From positions 1 through 64,000 of the forward strand of contig NZ_BMTN01000019.1 of NCBI RefSeq assembly GCF_014649695.1: DNA of 64,000 bases. The letters are read 5' to 3'. Below the pieces are notes generated by a model. That model ran no database searches. It saw only the letters and a list, made by a program, of their open reading frames with translations, and was not told where the DNA came from. The position numbers and the translations under genes were made by a program. The stretch's first letter is position 1, and each line of letters starts with the position of its first letter. This stretch comes from Streptomyces kurssanovii. GTDB lineage: Bacteria > Actinomycetota > Actinomycetes > Streptomycetales > Streptomycetaceae. This document shows positions 18,401 through 27,400 of the stretch, one piece after another.

Positions 18401-19444
18401 TCAGATCGTGAGGCCCTTGTCGCGCAGCCACGCCATCGGGTCGATGCCGGCGCCGCCGGCGGTGTGCACCTCGAGGTGCAGGTGCGGGCCGGTGACATTG
18501 CCGGTCGCGCCGACGCGCCCGATCGTCTCGCCGGTGGACACCTGCTGGCCCGCGCTCGCCGTCATCGAGGAGAGGTGGGCGTACAGGACCTCGGTGCCGT
18601 CCTCGAGTTCGAGGACGATGCGGTAGCCGTAGGAGCCGGACCAGCCCGCGGACTTGACCGTGCCGCCGTGCACCGCCTTGACCGGGGTCCCGGTCGGTGC
18701 GGCGAAGTCCAGGCCGGTGTGCTGGCCGGAGGACCACATCGCGCCGGACTCACCGTAGGTGGAGGTGATCGTGTAGGAGGAGGTGGGAAGGGAGAAGCTC
18801 CTGGCGAGCTCGGCGAGACGCGCGGCCTCCGCCGCCGCCCGGGCGGCCTCCTCTGCCTTGCGCTTCTCCTCGGCGGCCTTGGCCTCGGCCGCGCTCTGCT
18901 GCTTCTCGGCGGCGGCCGCCGCCTGTTCGGCGGCGAGCGCCTCCGCGGCCGCCTTCGCCTCGGCGTCGGCCTCTGCCTGCTGCTGCTCGGCCTGCTGGAG
19001 GATCCGGGCGCGCAGGGCCTCGCCGGAGCCGGCGGCCTGGGCCTGGCCGGCACCGGCGTCGGCGACCGTGGTCGCGGCGGTGAGCGGCGCCGCCTGCACG
19101 TCGCCGTCTGAGTCGTCCGAGTCGGAGATCAGGGATCCCACGCCGGGAAGGGACTTGGCGTCGGGAAGCTTGTCCGTGATGGAATCGGGAAGGGAGATGG
19201 AGACCGCCGGCTTGTCCTGCGCGGTGGCAATGCCACCCGCGCCGACCGCGGCGATGACGCCGACTCCGAGCACCGTGGAGCTGCGGGCGATTCCGCCGCG
19301 CTGCTTGATGACACGGTGCCGGCCGCGCACGGGGCGGACGGAGTCCTCTGTGGGGTTCCATTCCTCCCAGGTCCGCTCGGGGGCGTCGGCACTGAAACGT
19401 TCGGACGCGAAGCGGGCCTCGGGGGCAGGCATGTTGGACGCCAC
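18401..19444 (-). CDS. M23 (LytM) peptidase under a c-di-AMP riboswitch
   Basis: The 347-residue protein has an N-terminal cytoplasmic stretch, one hydrophobic anchor near residues 75-95, an Ala/Glu/Lys-rich coiled coil (about 160-215), and a C-terminal LytM domain. The zinc ligands are visible as GQHTGLDF (His, Asp) and PHLHLEV (His). It should cleave peptidoglycan cross-bridges outside the membrane. GTG at 19444 follows AAGGAG, excluding the longer frame that runs into the riboswitch. Expression is probably switched off by c-di-AMP through the leader RNA at 19471-19612. This links wall hydrolysis to osmotic and turgor signalling, as for other Streptomyces wall hydrolases. Confidence 0.88.
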   Translation of the reverse strand: MASNMPAPEARFASERFSADAPERTWEEWNPTEDSVRPVRGRHRVIKQRGGIARSSTVLGVGVIAAVGAGGIATAQDKPAVSISLPDSITDKLPDAKSLPGVGSLISDSDDSDGDVQAAPLTAATTVADAGAGQAQAAGSGEALRARILQQAEQQQAEADAEAKAAAEALAAEQAAAAAEKQQSAAEAKAAEEKRKAEEAARAAAEAARLAELARSFSLPTSSYTITSTYGESGAMWSSGQHTGLDFAAPTGTPVKAVHGGTVKSAGWSGSYGYRIVLELEDGTEVLYAHLSSMTASAGQQVSTGETIGRVGATGNVTGPHLHLEVHTAGGAGIDPMAWLRDKGLTI

Positions 19445-19470
19445 GAAGGCGTACTCCTTTCCTTCCTTCT

Positions 19471-19612
19471 CGCCTACCGGGTTAGCTGACGGGTTCGGAG
19501 CAGGAAGGTCTCCTACGGGCGCCCTCGACCGCGGACTGAGCGGCAAAGGGTGACCGATTCACCCCAATTAGTGGTTCCCCGGTTCCCTTGCGGGATTCGG
19601 CACGTGCGCACG
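19471..19612 (-). ncRNA. Cyclic di-AMP riboswitch (ydaO-yuaA class)
   Basis: Read on the minus strand, the leader contains the class-defining pieces in order: GGGGAACCAC (19571-19580), TTGGGGTGAATCGG (19554-19567), the GACCTTCCTGCTCCGAACCC region, and the 3' segment AGCTAACCCGGTAGGCG ending at 19471. These match the ydaO-type consensus as I know it. The element ends 26 bases before the M23 start codon, so it probably controls termination or translation. The 5' boundary is approximate. Confidence 0.9.
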
Positions 19613-19865
19613 GCGCCGCCTCTGCGACGGCTGGGACGACCGCACTGCGTTATCGAACGTTAATAGACGGCGGGGCCGGATTCCAAGCTGTTCCGGGTGA
19701 TCATTAACGACTTCGGCCGGGACTTACCCGGACAGAATCGGCCGGAACCGGGCGAGTTGATCAAACGTCGGAGGCCGTCACGATTCTGATCGGGCATCAC
19801 ATGCTCTGCGGACGGCTCCCCTTCGACTACGGAGTGTGCGCGCCGCCCCCATCGGGCGCGTGATG
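19613..19865. other. Region upstream of the riboswitch
   Basis: This less GC-rich stretch holds no gene. It should contain the M23/riboswitch promoter: TATTAA on the minus strand near 19665 is a possible -10. Two TTAA-containing segments (19660-19665 and 19705-19710) stand out against the GC-rich background. Confidence 0.35.
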
Positions 19866-21035
19866 TCACGCGAACCTGTCCCGGCCGCCCGGCTCCGGTG
19901 GAACCACCGGCACCGTCCGGCGCCGTTCCGGCTGCCCTTCCGCCGGCCTGCCGACAGCCAGCAGCGCCATGTCGTCGCTCGAACCGCCGCCGGTGTACCG
20001 GCGTACGTCATCGACCAGTGCGTCCAGCAGCTCCGCCGGCCCGGGGAAGAGACGTCCGGCGAGCCGTTCCACCGGGTCGTAGAAGACGCCGCGCGCGTCC
20101 CGCGCCTCCGTCACCCCGTCCGTGTAGAGGAGCAGCGTCGCCCCGTCGGGCAGCGGGTACTCGTCCGCCCGGTCGGGCCACCCCGCCAGGTCGCCCATCC
20201 CCAGCGGCAGCGCCGCCTGCGCCGGCGCGAGGACGTCCAGAGCCCCGTCGGCGTGCAGCACCAGCGGCTCGGGATGCCCCCGGTTCACCAGCCGCACCAG
20301 GGCCCGGCCGCGCGGGATCTCGCCCAGGACCGCGGTGGTGAACCCCTCCACGGCGTCCAGCCCTTCCCGCCTGGTGCCCTCCCGTTTGAGGGCTCGCTCC
20401 AGCCGCTGCGCCACGCCCTCCAGGGAGCTCTCCTGCTCCGCGGCCTCACGGAAGGCGCCGATGAGCACGGCCACCGTCCCCACCGCCCCCAGCCCCTTGC
20501 CCCGCACATCGCCGACCAGGAGGCGCACGCCGTGAGGCGTGTCCTGCACCGCGAAGAGGTCGCCGCCGATGAACGCGCCCGCCTGCGCCGCCTCGTACCG
20601 GGCGGCGATGTACAGACCGCCGATCCGGTCGGCCGGCGCGGGCAGCACGGCCCGCTGCGCGGTCTCCGCGATCACCCGGGCAGAGGCGAGCCGCTCACCG
20701 CTGCGCCGCACGAGAATGTTGATGAACAGCGCGAGAGCGACGACGGTGACGACCGTGGTCGTCTCGGTGAGCACCGTGATCTGCCAGAAGCTCCGGTTGA
20801 CGGCATGGAGGACGCTCAGGGCCAGAACCGCGGCGATCCCGGTCAGCAGCGTCGCCATCCATGACAGGACAGGCGCCGCGACGAGCGGGGCGGCGGCATA
20901 AAGGGGTACGGCGGTGAACCGGGGCGGGGTCAGTACGTCGAAGACCACCCCGCCGACGATCATCGCCATGGGCAACGCGCGGACGTACCACGGGGCTCTT
21001 CTGGCGCCGCCCTGATCTCGCCACTCCTGGCCCAA
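19866..21035 (-). CDS. Membrane-bound SpoIIE/PP2C serine phosphatase
   Basis: The 389-residue protein has about four hydrophobic helices in its first 130 residues, then a SpoIIE-type PP2C domain (about 145-365). Metal-binding motifs are FIGGDLFAV, VGDVRGKG, LYTDGVTEARD and GGSSDDMALLAVG. It should dephosphorylate an anti-anti-sigma factor or similar phosphoprotein at the membrane. I chose TTG at 21035 because AGGAG lies seven bases upstream. ATG at 21158 would add 41 residues without a ribosome site, and the frame further upstream runs through the tRNA gene. No sensor domain is seen apart from the membrane part. Confidence 0.78.
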   Translation of the reverse strand: MGQEWRDQGGARRAPWYVRALPMAMIVGGVVFDVLTPPRFTAVPLYAAAPLVAAPVLSWMATLLTGIAAVLALSVLHAVNRSFWQITVLTETTTVVTVVALALFINILVRRSGERLASARVIAETAQRAVLPAPADRIGGLYIAARYEAAQAGAFIGGDLFAVQDTPHGVRLLVGDVRGKGLGAVGTVAVLIGAFREAAEQESSLEGVAQRLERALKREGTRREGLDAVEGFTTAVLGEIPRGRALVRLVNRGHPEPLVLHADGALDVLAPAQAALPLGMGDLAGWPDRADEYPLPDGATLLLYTDGVTEARDARGVFYDPVERLAGRLFPGPAELLDALVDDVRRYTGGGSSDDMALLAVGRPAEGQPERRRTVPVVPPEPGGRDRFA

Positions 21036-21174
21036 AGGTGGTCTCCTGCCGGGTCCTACCGGGTCCGCTGACGGCTGGGGACAGTACCGCGCCCCCCTCA
21101 GGCTGAAGGCCGACGCGCCGCGGGGCGACTTCCGGTCGCCCGACCGGGCGACGGTCATGGCGCTGCGGAAAAGC

Positions 21175-21219
21175 CACCGGCCCGGTGGTCGATCTTCTCG
21201 ATCGACCACCGGGCCGGTG
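21175..21219 (-). terminator. Terminator of initiator tRNA
   Basis: A 20-bp perfect stem with loop TTCTC is followed on the minus strand by GGCTTTTCC. It is the strongest hairpin in this part of the window and lies 8 bases past the tRNA. Confidence 0.85.
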
Positions 21220-21226
21220 TCATCAG

Positions 21227-21300
21227 TAGCGGGGACAGGATTTGAACCTGCGACCTCTGGGTTATGAGCCCAGCGAGCTACCGAGCTGCTCCACCCCGCG
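21227..21300 (-). tRNA. tRNA-fMet (CAT), initiator
   Basis: The 74-base cloverleaf has anticodon CAT. The anticodon stem CTGGG/CCCAG supplies the three consecutive G:C pairs typical of initiator tRNA. The first acceptor position (C1 against U72) is unpaired, another initiator hallmark that blocks elongation use. CCA is not encoded. Confidence 0.92.
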
Positions 21301-21389
21301 TCGTTGAACACAACCTTACGCCATGCAGAGCAAGATCCGTACCAATTACGAGGGGCGCCGGGTGAAGGCCGGAAAACCTACGCCGGCGA

Positions 21390-22580
21390 CTACTCCTGAC
21401 CGAGCCAGAGGTCGGGCCCGAACACCTCGTAATGCACGGCCTCGGCGGGCACGCCCCGGCGCAGCAGATCACCCCGTACGGCGCGCATGAACGGCAAGGG
21501 GCCGCACAGATACGCCGTGAGCCCCTCGGGAAGGTCCAGAGCGCCGATGTCGGCCTGCCCGGTGGCCGCACCGGCGTCGCCGCCGGTCTCGTACCAGAGG
21601 TGGAGGGATGCCGAGGGCAGGGCGTCGACGAGGCGGCGCAACTCCTCTCGGTGGGCGTGGTCCACCGCGCTGCGGTCGGCGTGCACCACGACGACCTGAC
21701 GGGCGGAACCGGTGGCGGCGAGGTGGTCGAGCATGGCGAGCATCGGCGTGCTGCCGATGCCGGCGGACGCCAGCAGCAGCGGGCCCTCGTCCTCGCCCAG
21801 CACCAGATCGCCGAAGGGCACGGACACCGTCAGCAGATCCCCGGCGCGCGCGGTCTCGTGGAGCCACGAGGAGACCTCACCCTGCGGACCGGCCGCGCCC
21901 CGCACCCGCTTGACGGTGATGCGCCACTGCGGCCCGCCGGGGGCCGTGGAGAGGCTGTACTGACGTATCTGCCGGGCCCCGTCAGGGAGTTCGGCCTGGA
22001 CACTGACGTACTGACCGGGCCTGAAAGGACCTGCGGGAGATCCGTCGGCCGGCTGGAGCAGGAACGAGACCACGTCGGGCGTCTGTTCGCGCCGCTCGAC
22101 GATCTCCATGCTGCGCCACACCTCGCCGTCGGCGGTGCCGGCCTCCTGGTAGAGGCGTGATTCCGCGGCGATCAAGGCGTTTGCCATCAGCCAGTAGACC
22201 TCGTCCCAGGCGGCGGCGACCTCGGCGGTGACGGCGTCGCCCAGGACCTCCGCGATCGCCGCGAACAGGTGCTGGTGCACGAGCTTGTACTGGCCGGAGG
22301 TGACGCCCAGGGAGGCGTGCTTGTTGGCGATCCGCGCCAGCATGGCGTCCGGCCGGTCGTCGGGCCGCTCGAGCAGCATGCCCGCGAAGGCGGCGATCGA
22401 GCCGGCCAGTGCCTGCTTCTGCTCCCCGTTGGCCTGGTTGCCCCGGTTGAAGAGGTCACGCAGCAGCTCGGGCCGGTCGTCGAACAGCTTGCGGTAGAAG
22501 AGCTCGGTGATGTCACCGATGGCGGCTCCGACGACGGGGAGGGTGGCCCGGACGACCGGGACGGACTGCTCGGAGAGCAC
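21390..22580 (-). CDS. hmp: Flavohaemoglobin, nitric oxide dioxygenase
   Basis: The 396-residue protein has a globin domain (about 1-140) and a ferredoxin-NADP reductase-like FAD/NAD module (about 150-396). The proximal haem His is in VHQHLF near residue 85. The FAD motif RQYSLS lies near residue 205 and the NAD-binding GIGSTPMLAML near residue 272. It converts nitric oxide and oxygen to nitrate at NAD(P)H expense, protecting against nitrosative stress. GTG at 22580 follows AAGGAG at 5-base spacing. It lies 81 bases downstream of nsrR on the same strand and is the expected target of that NO sensor. Confidence 0.92.
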   Translation of the reverse strand: MLSEQSVPVVRATLPVVGAAIGDITELFYRKLFDDRPELLRDLFNRGNQANGEQKQALAGSIAAFAGMLLERPDDRPDAMLARIANKHASLGVTSGQYKLVHQHLFAAIAEVLGDAVTAEVAAAWDEVYWLMANALIAAESRLYQEAGTADGEVWRSMEIVERREQTPDVVSFLLQPADGSPAGPFRPGQYVSVQAELPDGARQIRQYSLSTAPGGPQWRITVKRVRGAAGPQGEVSSWLHETARAGDLLTVSVPFGDLVLGEDEGPLLLASAGIGSTPMLAMLDHLAATGSARQVVVVHADRSAVDHAHREELRRLVDALPSASLHLWYETGGDAGAATGQADIGALDLPEGLTAYLCGPLPFMRAVRGDLLRRGVPAEAVHYEVFGPDLWLGQE

Positions 22581-22661
22581 GACTACTCCTTAAGTGGTAT
22601 GTGATCGGCGTATTAAAAGCCGTCGTTCTTGAACCCCTGAGGGCACGGCTTCAGCTTGGTT

Positions 22662-23105
22662 TCATCCGGTGCGGCGACCCGAGAGCCCGACCAGAACCGG
22701 CCCGGCCGGCGAAGCCACCAGATCGGCCACCGTCAGCGGGTCCAGGGCGGCATGGAAGGCCTCCTGCGCGTCCCGCAGCGCCCGCCGCAGCCGGCAGGCA
22801 CCGCGCAGGGGGCACGGCGCATCACCCTCGCAGGCGACCACTTCACCCTCCCCCTCCAGCTCCCGCACCAGCCATCCGACGGAGGCGCGCCGACCGAGCG
22901 CGGTCAGCTCCAGCCCCCCGCCCCGCCCTCGCCGGGCGTCCAGGACGCCGAGGCGCTGCAGCCGGGCGATCGCCTTGGCCATGTGCGCGTAAGGAACGTT
23001 CATCTCCTCCGCCACCTCGCGGGTGGTCAGAGACCCGCCCTGCTCGGAGACCGCGAGGCGCATGACGGCGCGGAGCGCCAGATCGGTGAACTTGGTCAGT
23101 CGCAC
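22662..23105 (-). CDS. nsrR: Nitric-oxide-sensing Rrf2 repressor NsrR
   Basis: The 147-residue Rrf2-family protein has a winged helix at residues 1-65. The cysteine triad CEGDAPCPLRGAC (Cys92, 98, 104) and Asp8 match the iron-sulfur ligands described for Streptomyces NsrR, where the fourth ligand is Asp8. Nitric oxide destroys the cluster and relieves repression. GTG at 23105 is used. A 25-base inverted repeat just upstream (23120-23144) is the probable autoregulatory site. The gene pairs with hmp downstream. Confidence 0.9.
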   Translation of the reverse strand: MRLTKFTDLALRAVMRLAVSEQGGSLTTREVAEEMNVPYAHMAKAIARLQRLGVLDARRGRGGGLELTALGRRASVGWLVRELEGEGEVVACEGDAPCPLRGACRLRRALRDAQEAFHAALDPLTVADLVASPAGPVLVGLSGRRTG

Positions 23106-23119
23106 GAGACGACGCTAGC

Positions 23120-23144
23120 AAACACGCATCTGAGAGTCGCATTT
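23120..23144. promoter_or_regulatory. Probable NsrR operator
   Basis: AAACACGCATCT, a central G, and AGAGTCGCATTT form a 12-1-12 imperfect inverted repeat (8 of 12 positions symmetrical). GCATCT and AAA ends agree with the NsrR half site as I recall it. It lies 15 bases ahead of the nsrR start codon. Confidence 0.6.
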
Positions 23145-23201
23145 GGGGTCCGCCCCGCCGAGCCACCCCCGGAATCCCGCACCGCCCACCCGCCGCGGAG
23201 C

Positions 23202-23294
23202 GCCGGAACCCGGCGCGGAAGCCGGGTGCCGGAGCGGAAGCCGGTGCCGGAGCGGAAGCCGGTGCCGGAGCGGAAGCCGGGTGCCGGAGCGGAA
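23202..23294. repeat. 18/19-bp tandem repeat, five units
   Basis: Five head-to-tail units based on GCCGGTGCCGGAGCGGAA occur at 23202, 23221, 23240, 23258 and 23276. The middle two are identical, units 2 and 5 have one extra G, and the first is degenerate. The array sits in the gap between nsrR and the methyltransferase gene, about 85 bases from the latter's start. Confidence 0.85.
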
Positions 23295-23378
23295 CACCCT
23301 CCGATGCCCGTCCGCCTGACACCGACCACCGGCGGCGCGATTATGGGACACCCAAGGCGGCCTCCGAAAGGTACTTTC

Positions 23379-24056
23379 GTGACAAACGGGAACAGCGACG
23401 CCGACTACGAGGGCATCCGCCCCGACCGCAGGGACCAGGCTGAGGCCTTCGACGCCATCGGCGACAGCTACGACGACGCCTTCCCGCACAAGGAGGGCCA
23501 GGTCTCCGCCGGCGAATGGCTGGCCGGGGCGCTGTCTCCCGAGGCACGGGTGCTGGACCTCGGCTGCGGCACCGGAGTGCCGACCGCGCGGCGGCTCACG
23601 GACGCCGGGTTCGAGGTCGTGGGCGTCGACCTGTCCAAGGAGATGGTGAGACTCGCCCGGGCGAACGTGCCCGAAGGCGCGTTCCATCAGCTAGACATCG
23701 CGGACCTCCGGCCAGGGGGACCCGCGGATCTGGGCCGCTTCGACGCGGTCACGGCCTTCTTCTCCCTGCTCATGCTTCCCCGCCCCGAGATCCCCGAGGC
23801 CCTGCGGACCGTTCACCACCTGCTGGTCCCCGGCGGCCTGTTCGTGATCTCGATGGTGGAGGCGGACATGGACAACCGCGCGATCCCGTTCCTCGGAAAG
23901 AGCATCCGGGTGTCCGGCTACCTCCGCGAGGAGCTGCACAAGGTCGTCGAGCAGGACTTCGAGATCCTCAAGGAGTCCTCGTACACCTACGCCCCGGCGA
24001 TCAGCGACGTGCCGCCCGAGGAGCAGGTCTTCCTCTGCTGCCGGCGACGCGACTGA
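23379..24056 (+). CDS. SAM-dependent class I methyltransferase
   Basis: The 225-residue protein has a Rossmann-type methyltransferase fold. Motif I is VLDLGCGTG near residue 59, with the ribose-binding acidic residue in VGVDLSKEM and a later motif near AVTAFFSLLMLP. It lacks signatures for a specific substrate; small-molecule or metabolite methylation is likely. GTG at 23379 follows GAAAGG at seven bases. ATG at 23343 is a poorer alternative adding 12 residues. It is divergent from nsrR. Confidence 0.8.
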   Translation: MTNGNSDADYEGIRPDRRDQAEAFDAIGDSYDDAFPHKEGQVSAGEWLAGALSPEARVLDLGCGTGVPTARRLTDAGFEVVGVDLSKEMVRLARANVPEGAFHQLDIADLRPGGPADLGRFDAVTAFFSLLMLPRPEIPEALRTVHHLLVPGGLFVISMVEADMDNRAIPFLGKSIRVSGYLREELHKVVEQDFEILKESSYTYAPAISDVPPEEQVFLCCRRRD

Positions 24057-24078
24057 GCGTTTCTCCGCATGTGCGCCG

Positions 24079-24198
24079 TCATTTCAGCGACTGACCGCCG
24101 GGGTCCTCGTTCGTGGTGTCCTGCCGCGGAACGGTGTACCCGTGCCCGCACTTGCCGCAGAGGTACCGCTTCGCGACGCTGCTCGGCCCAGAAAACAA
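24079..24198 (-). other. Possible 39-residue zinc-knuckle micro-ORF
   Basis: Downstream of the tRNA-Lys terminator a short minus-strand frame encodes RYLCGKCGHGYTVPRQ and ends in a TGA stop. The single CxxC followed by His-Gly-Tyr looks like half of a rubredoxin or zinc-ribbon site. The only start is a TTG without a usual ribosome site, so it may be a gene remnant, a small protein, or chance. Confidence 0.25.
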
Positions 24199-24237
24199 GA
24201 TCAGCCCCAGGCCAGAACCTTCCTGACCTGGGGCTGA
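24190..24237 (-). terminator. Terminator of tRNA-Lys
   Basis: TCAGCCCCAGG and CCTGGGGCTGA make an 11-bp stem, followed on the minus strand by TCTTGTTTTC. It starts 5 bases past the tRNA. Confidence 0.8.
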
Positions 24238-24241
24238 GCGG

Positions 24242-24314
24242 TAGGCCGTGTGGGACTCGAACCCACAACCAACGGATTAAAAGTCCGCTGCTCTGCCAAT
24301 TGAGCTAACGGCCC
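24242..24314 (-). tRNA. tRNA-Lys (TTT)
   Basis: A 73-base cloverleaf with anticodon TTT in loop CTTTTAA. The acceptor is GGGCCGT/ACGGCCT and the T loop is canonical TTCGAGT. CCA is not encoded. Confidence 0.93.
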
Positions 24315-24385
24315 TCGACACAACACCCCTGAGCATAACCAAAGAGATCCCCGGAACCGATCGGGTATCCGACACCGGCCCGGTC

Positions 24386-24418
24386 CCGCCGCGGCCCGGT
24401 CGTCCCGGGCCGCGGCGG
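24386..24418 (-). terminator. Terminator-like hairpin after the FG-GAP gene
   Basis: CCGCCGCGGCCCGG pairs perfectly with CCGGGCCGCGGCGG (14 bp) around a 5-base loop, 8 bases past the stop codon. No T tail. Confidence 0.65.
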
Positions 24419-24425
24419 AAGCACG

Positions 24426-27400
24426 TCAGTACAGGCCCTTGAACGCCTGCCATCCGCCCGTGCCGATCATCACCCGGGCCGCCAGTGTCCCGGTCCCCGT
24501 CGCGCTGTGCCGGTACAGCCGGCCGTCACCCGTACGCCCTACAAGCTCCGGCCTCCCGTCACCGCTGATGTCGCCCATACCGACCACCGAGGTGTACCCG
24601 CCCCAGCCCGTCGCCAGCTTCACCCGCGGCGTCACGGCACCCGACGCCGTGCCGTAGTACCGCCAGAGCGCACCCGCCGCGTCGATGCCCAGCAGGTCGC
24701 CGCGGCCGTCACCGTTCAGGTCACCGACACCGGTGATCTTCGTGTACGTCTTCCAGTTCGTGCCGATCTTCACCCGGCTCTTGAGCCGGTGATCCGCCGT
24801 CCCCGCGTAGAAGTACATGTCGCCGGTCGACGCCTGACGCGCCACCAGGTCCTGGTACCCGTCGCCGGTCACGTCACCCGGGGACGTCAGCACGTCGTAC
24901 TGCCCCCACCCGGTGCCGATCAGCGTGTACGGAGACGAAGCCGACACGATCTTGCCGCAGCCCGGCCGGTACGCACGCAGTTGATCGCCGACCCGCACCA
25001 GCACGTCGTTGCAGCGGTCACCGTTCACATCGCCGAACGGCACCGGCACCGACGACGTCGGGAACACGCCGCCCGACCCCGCTGTCCGCGCCGACAGACC
25101 ACCCGAGCCCGTGCCCTTGTACAGCGACACCAGACCCGCCGAATCCATCACCAGCAGATCGCCGAAACCGTCGTCGCCGGCCAGATCCCGCCGGACCGCC
25201 CCGGCGCCGGTCACGGACACCGCGCCCGCCGCCGTCAGGTCCGCGCCCTGGCCGTCGGCCGGCTTCACGCTCAGCGCCCAGGTGTACGCGCCGTTCCCGA
25301 CGAACCTGCCCGCCACGTCCTTGCCGTCCCACACCGGACTCACGACGCCGCGCGCCTCGCCACCGGACAGGGTCCGGACCACAGCGCCGGTCGTCTTGCT
25401 CGTCACCGTCAGCTGCCACGACCCGGCCGGCTTGGACAGCCACCAACGCGGCTTCCAGGCACCTGCCTTCAGGTCCGCACCCGTCGCCACGTCGGCATCG
25501 ATCCGTGCCAGCGGCGAGGCCGGGATCCCGAGATCGGCCACCCGGATGTCACCGGCGGCGTTCTCCTTGTAGGCGACGCGGCCGGCGGCGGTGTCGACGG
25601 CGTACATGCCGGACTCGTAGTTGTCGTCACTGGTCAGGTAGGTCGCCTTGAGGACCGGCTCGGGACCGCGGACGTCGGTGACCCGCACCTCCCGGCCATG
25701 GGTCTGCACGACGTAACCGTCACCGAGCTGCGAGAACGGCTCGGTGTAGTTCAGGTTGGTGTTCTTGTCGAGGTCATAGACGCCGCCTCTCTCGGTGAGG
25801 CCGGCGCAGCTCCAGCTCAGCCAGTGGGCCGTGACCTTGATGAACTCCGCCCGGCAGCCGGTTCCCAGATCCACCGTGCGCTTCACGGCGCCGGTACGGA
25901 CGTCGTAGCCGACGACCGTTCCGTTCACGCTGCCCTGCGTCCAGAGCGTGTCGCCGTACAGGTCGTAGTCGAAGGGCACCTTGAACGTGGCGAGTCGCTC
26001 GCCCGTGTCCAGATCGAAGGCGGTGTTCGTCACCCACTCGCCGGTCCCGGTCCGTCCGCCGCCGATCGCGTAGCGCCCGGAGACGTCATGGATCTGAACG
26101 TTCTCCACCGCGTCGGTGAGGACGCGTCCCGAGGTCGCGCCCGGCTCCACCACCAGGGCCGGGAGATCCGACTGATAGGGCGGCTGGACCACCATGCGTC
26201 CGTCGCCGGTGGCCAGGGGCTCCGGACAGCCGTCCGTGTCGGTGCACTCTTCGAGCGGGAATCCGAAGTCACCGTGCTCCTGCGTCGCTCCGGCCGTCAG
26301 CTCGCCCGTGACCGAAACCGTCCGCGAACGGTAGGAGTTGGTCTCGTCCGGCATCCGCTCGAGGGAGTGGAGCCGGCCCTGACTGAAACTGAGTGACCTC
26401 GGCTTCGAGGTGAGCGGGGTGACGTCCACGAGTTTCGCCGCGGTCGTCCCGTCCCCCTCGGCCCGGAGCCGCTGGACGCCCAGCGCGTCGGCTGCCGTAC
26501 CGGCGACCAGCAGCAGCCCACCGTCCGGGGCGGTCAGGGCCTGGTTACGTCCGTGGGCGAAGAGCGTGGTCTCGTCGCCGCCCGTGCGCGGCACGGAGAC
26601 CACCCGGTACGGGGCGGAGGACGCCTGACCGGAGGCGCGGCCGACGATCAACCGGTCGCCGACGACGCCGAGCAGGACGTCGCCCTCGTTGTACGGGAGA
26701 TCGGCCGTGGCGGTCAGGGGCAGCGGACCCGACGCGTCGGCACCCCCCTTGGCGTAGAAGCGCGCCTTGCCGTCCTTGGCCCACTCCACGACCTCGGTCG
26801 GACTGTGGACGGTGGACACCGGCTGAGCGGTCGCGTCGGAGGTGGGCATGCGGACCTGCGCCGAGGCGAGGTCGATCCAGGCCGAGCGGGAGACGCCGCC
26901 CACCTCGTACGTGGCGAGGACGCCGTCCGCGTCCCCGGTCACCGCCTTGGCGGGCGGCAGCGCGCCCTCCGGCCAGCCGGTCACCGGCGTGACCTGCACG
27001 GAGCCGTTCACCAGCCGGAGCAGATGCCACGCGCGCGGGGCGGTCGTGGTGGCCTGGGTGAAGGTGACCACGGTGGAACCGAAGGCACCGATGTACTCAT
27101 GCCCGCTCGGGAGCGAGAGGCGGCTGACGCTGTCCGTGGACATGTTCACCAGCCGGACCTCGTCCGGCATGGACCACCCTGTGTTGTCCTCGTACATGGC
27201 GAAGCCGTCGAAGCCCGCGCCGTACGTGCCGTCGGCCTCCGGACCCTCCTGGTACGTGGAGATCGGCGTGGAGACACCCGCGTAGGTGCTCCAGGAATGT
27301 CCGACGCCCTGCTCGTAGCGCAGGTAGCCGGTGGGGCCCGCGACGACCGGGACGACGGTCCGTGGCTGCGATGCGACGGCCGCGGGGAAGACGACTCCGC

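Noticed and set aside
22581-22661. NsrR site directly before hmp
   Set aside because: Only a weak half-site-like AATACGCCGAT was seen with no convincing partner.
23987-24268. 93-codon minus-strand frame over tRNA-Lys
   Set aside because: It is read through a tRNA and its terminator; such frames are artefacts of tRNA sequences.
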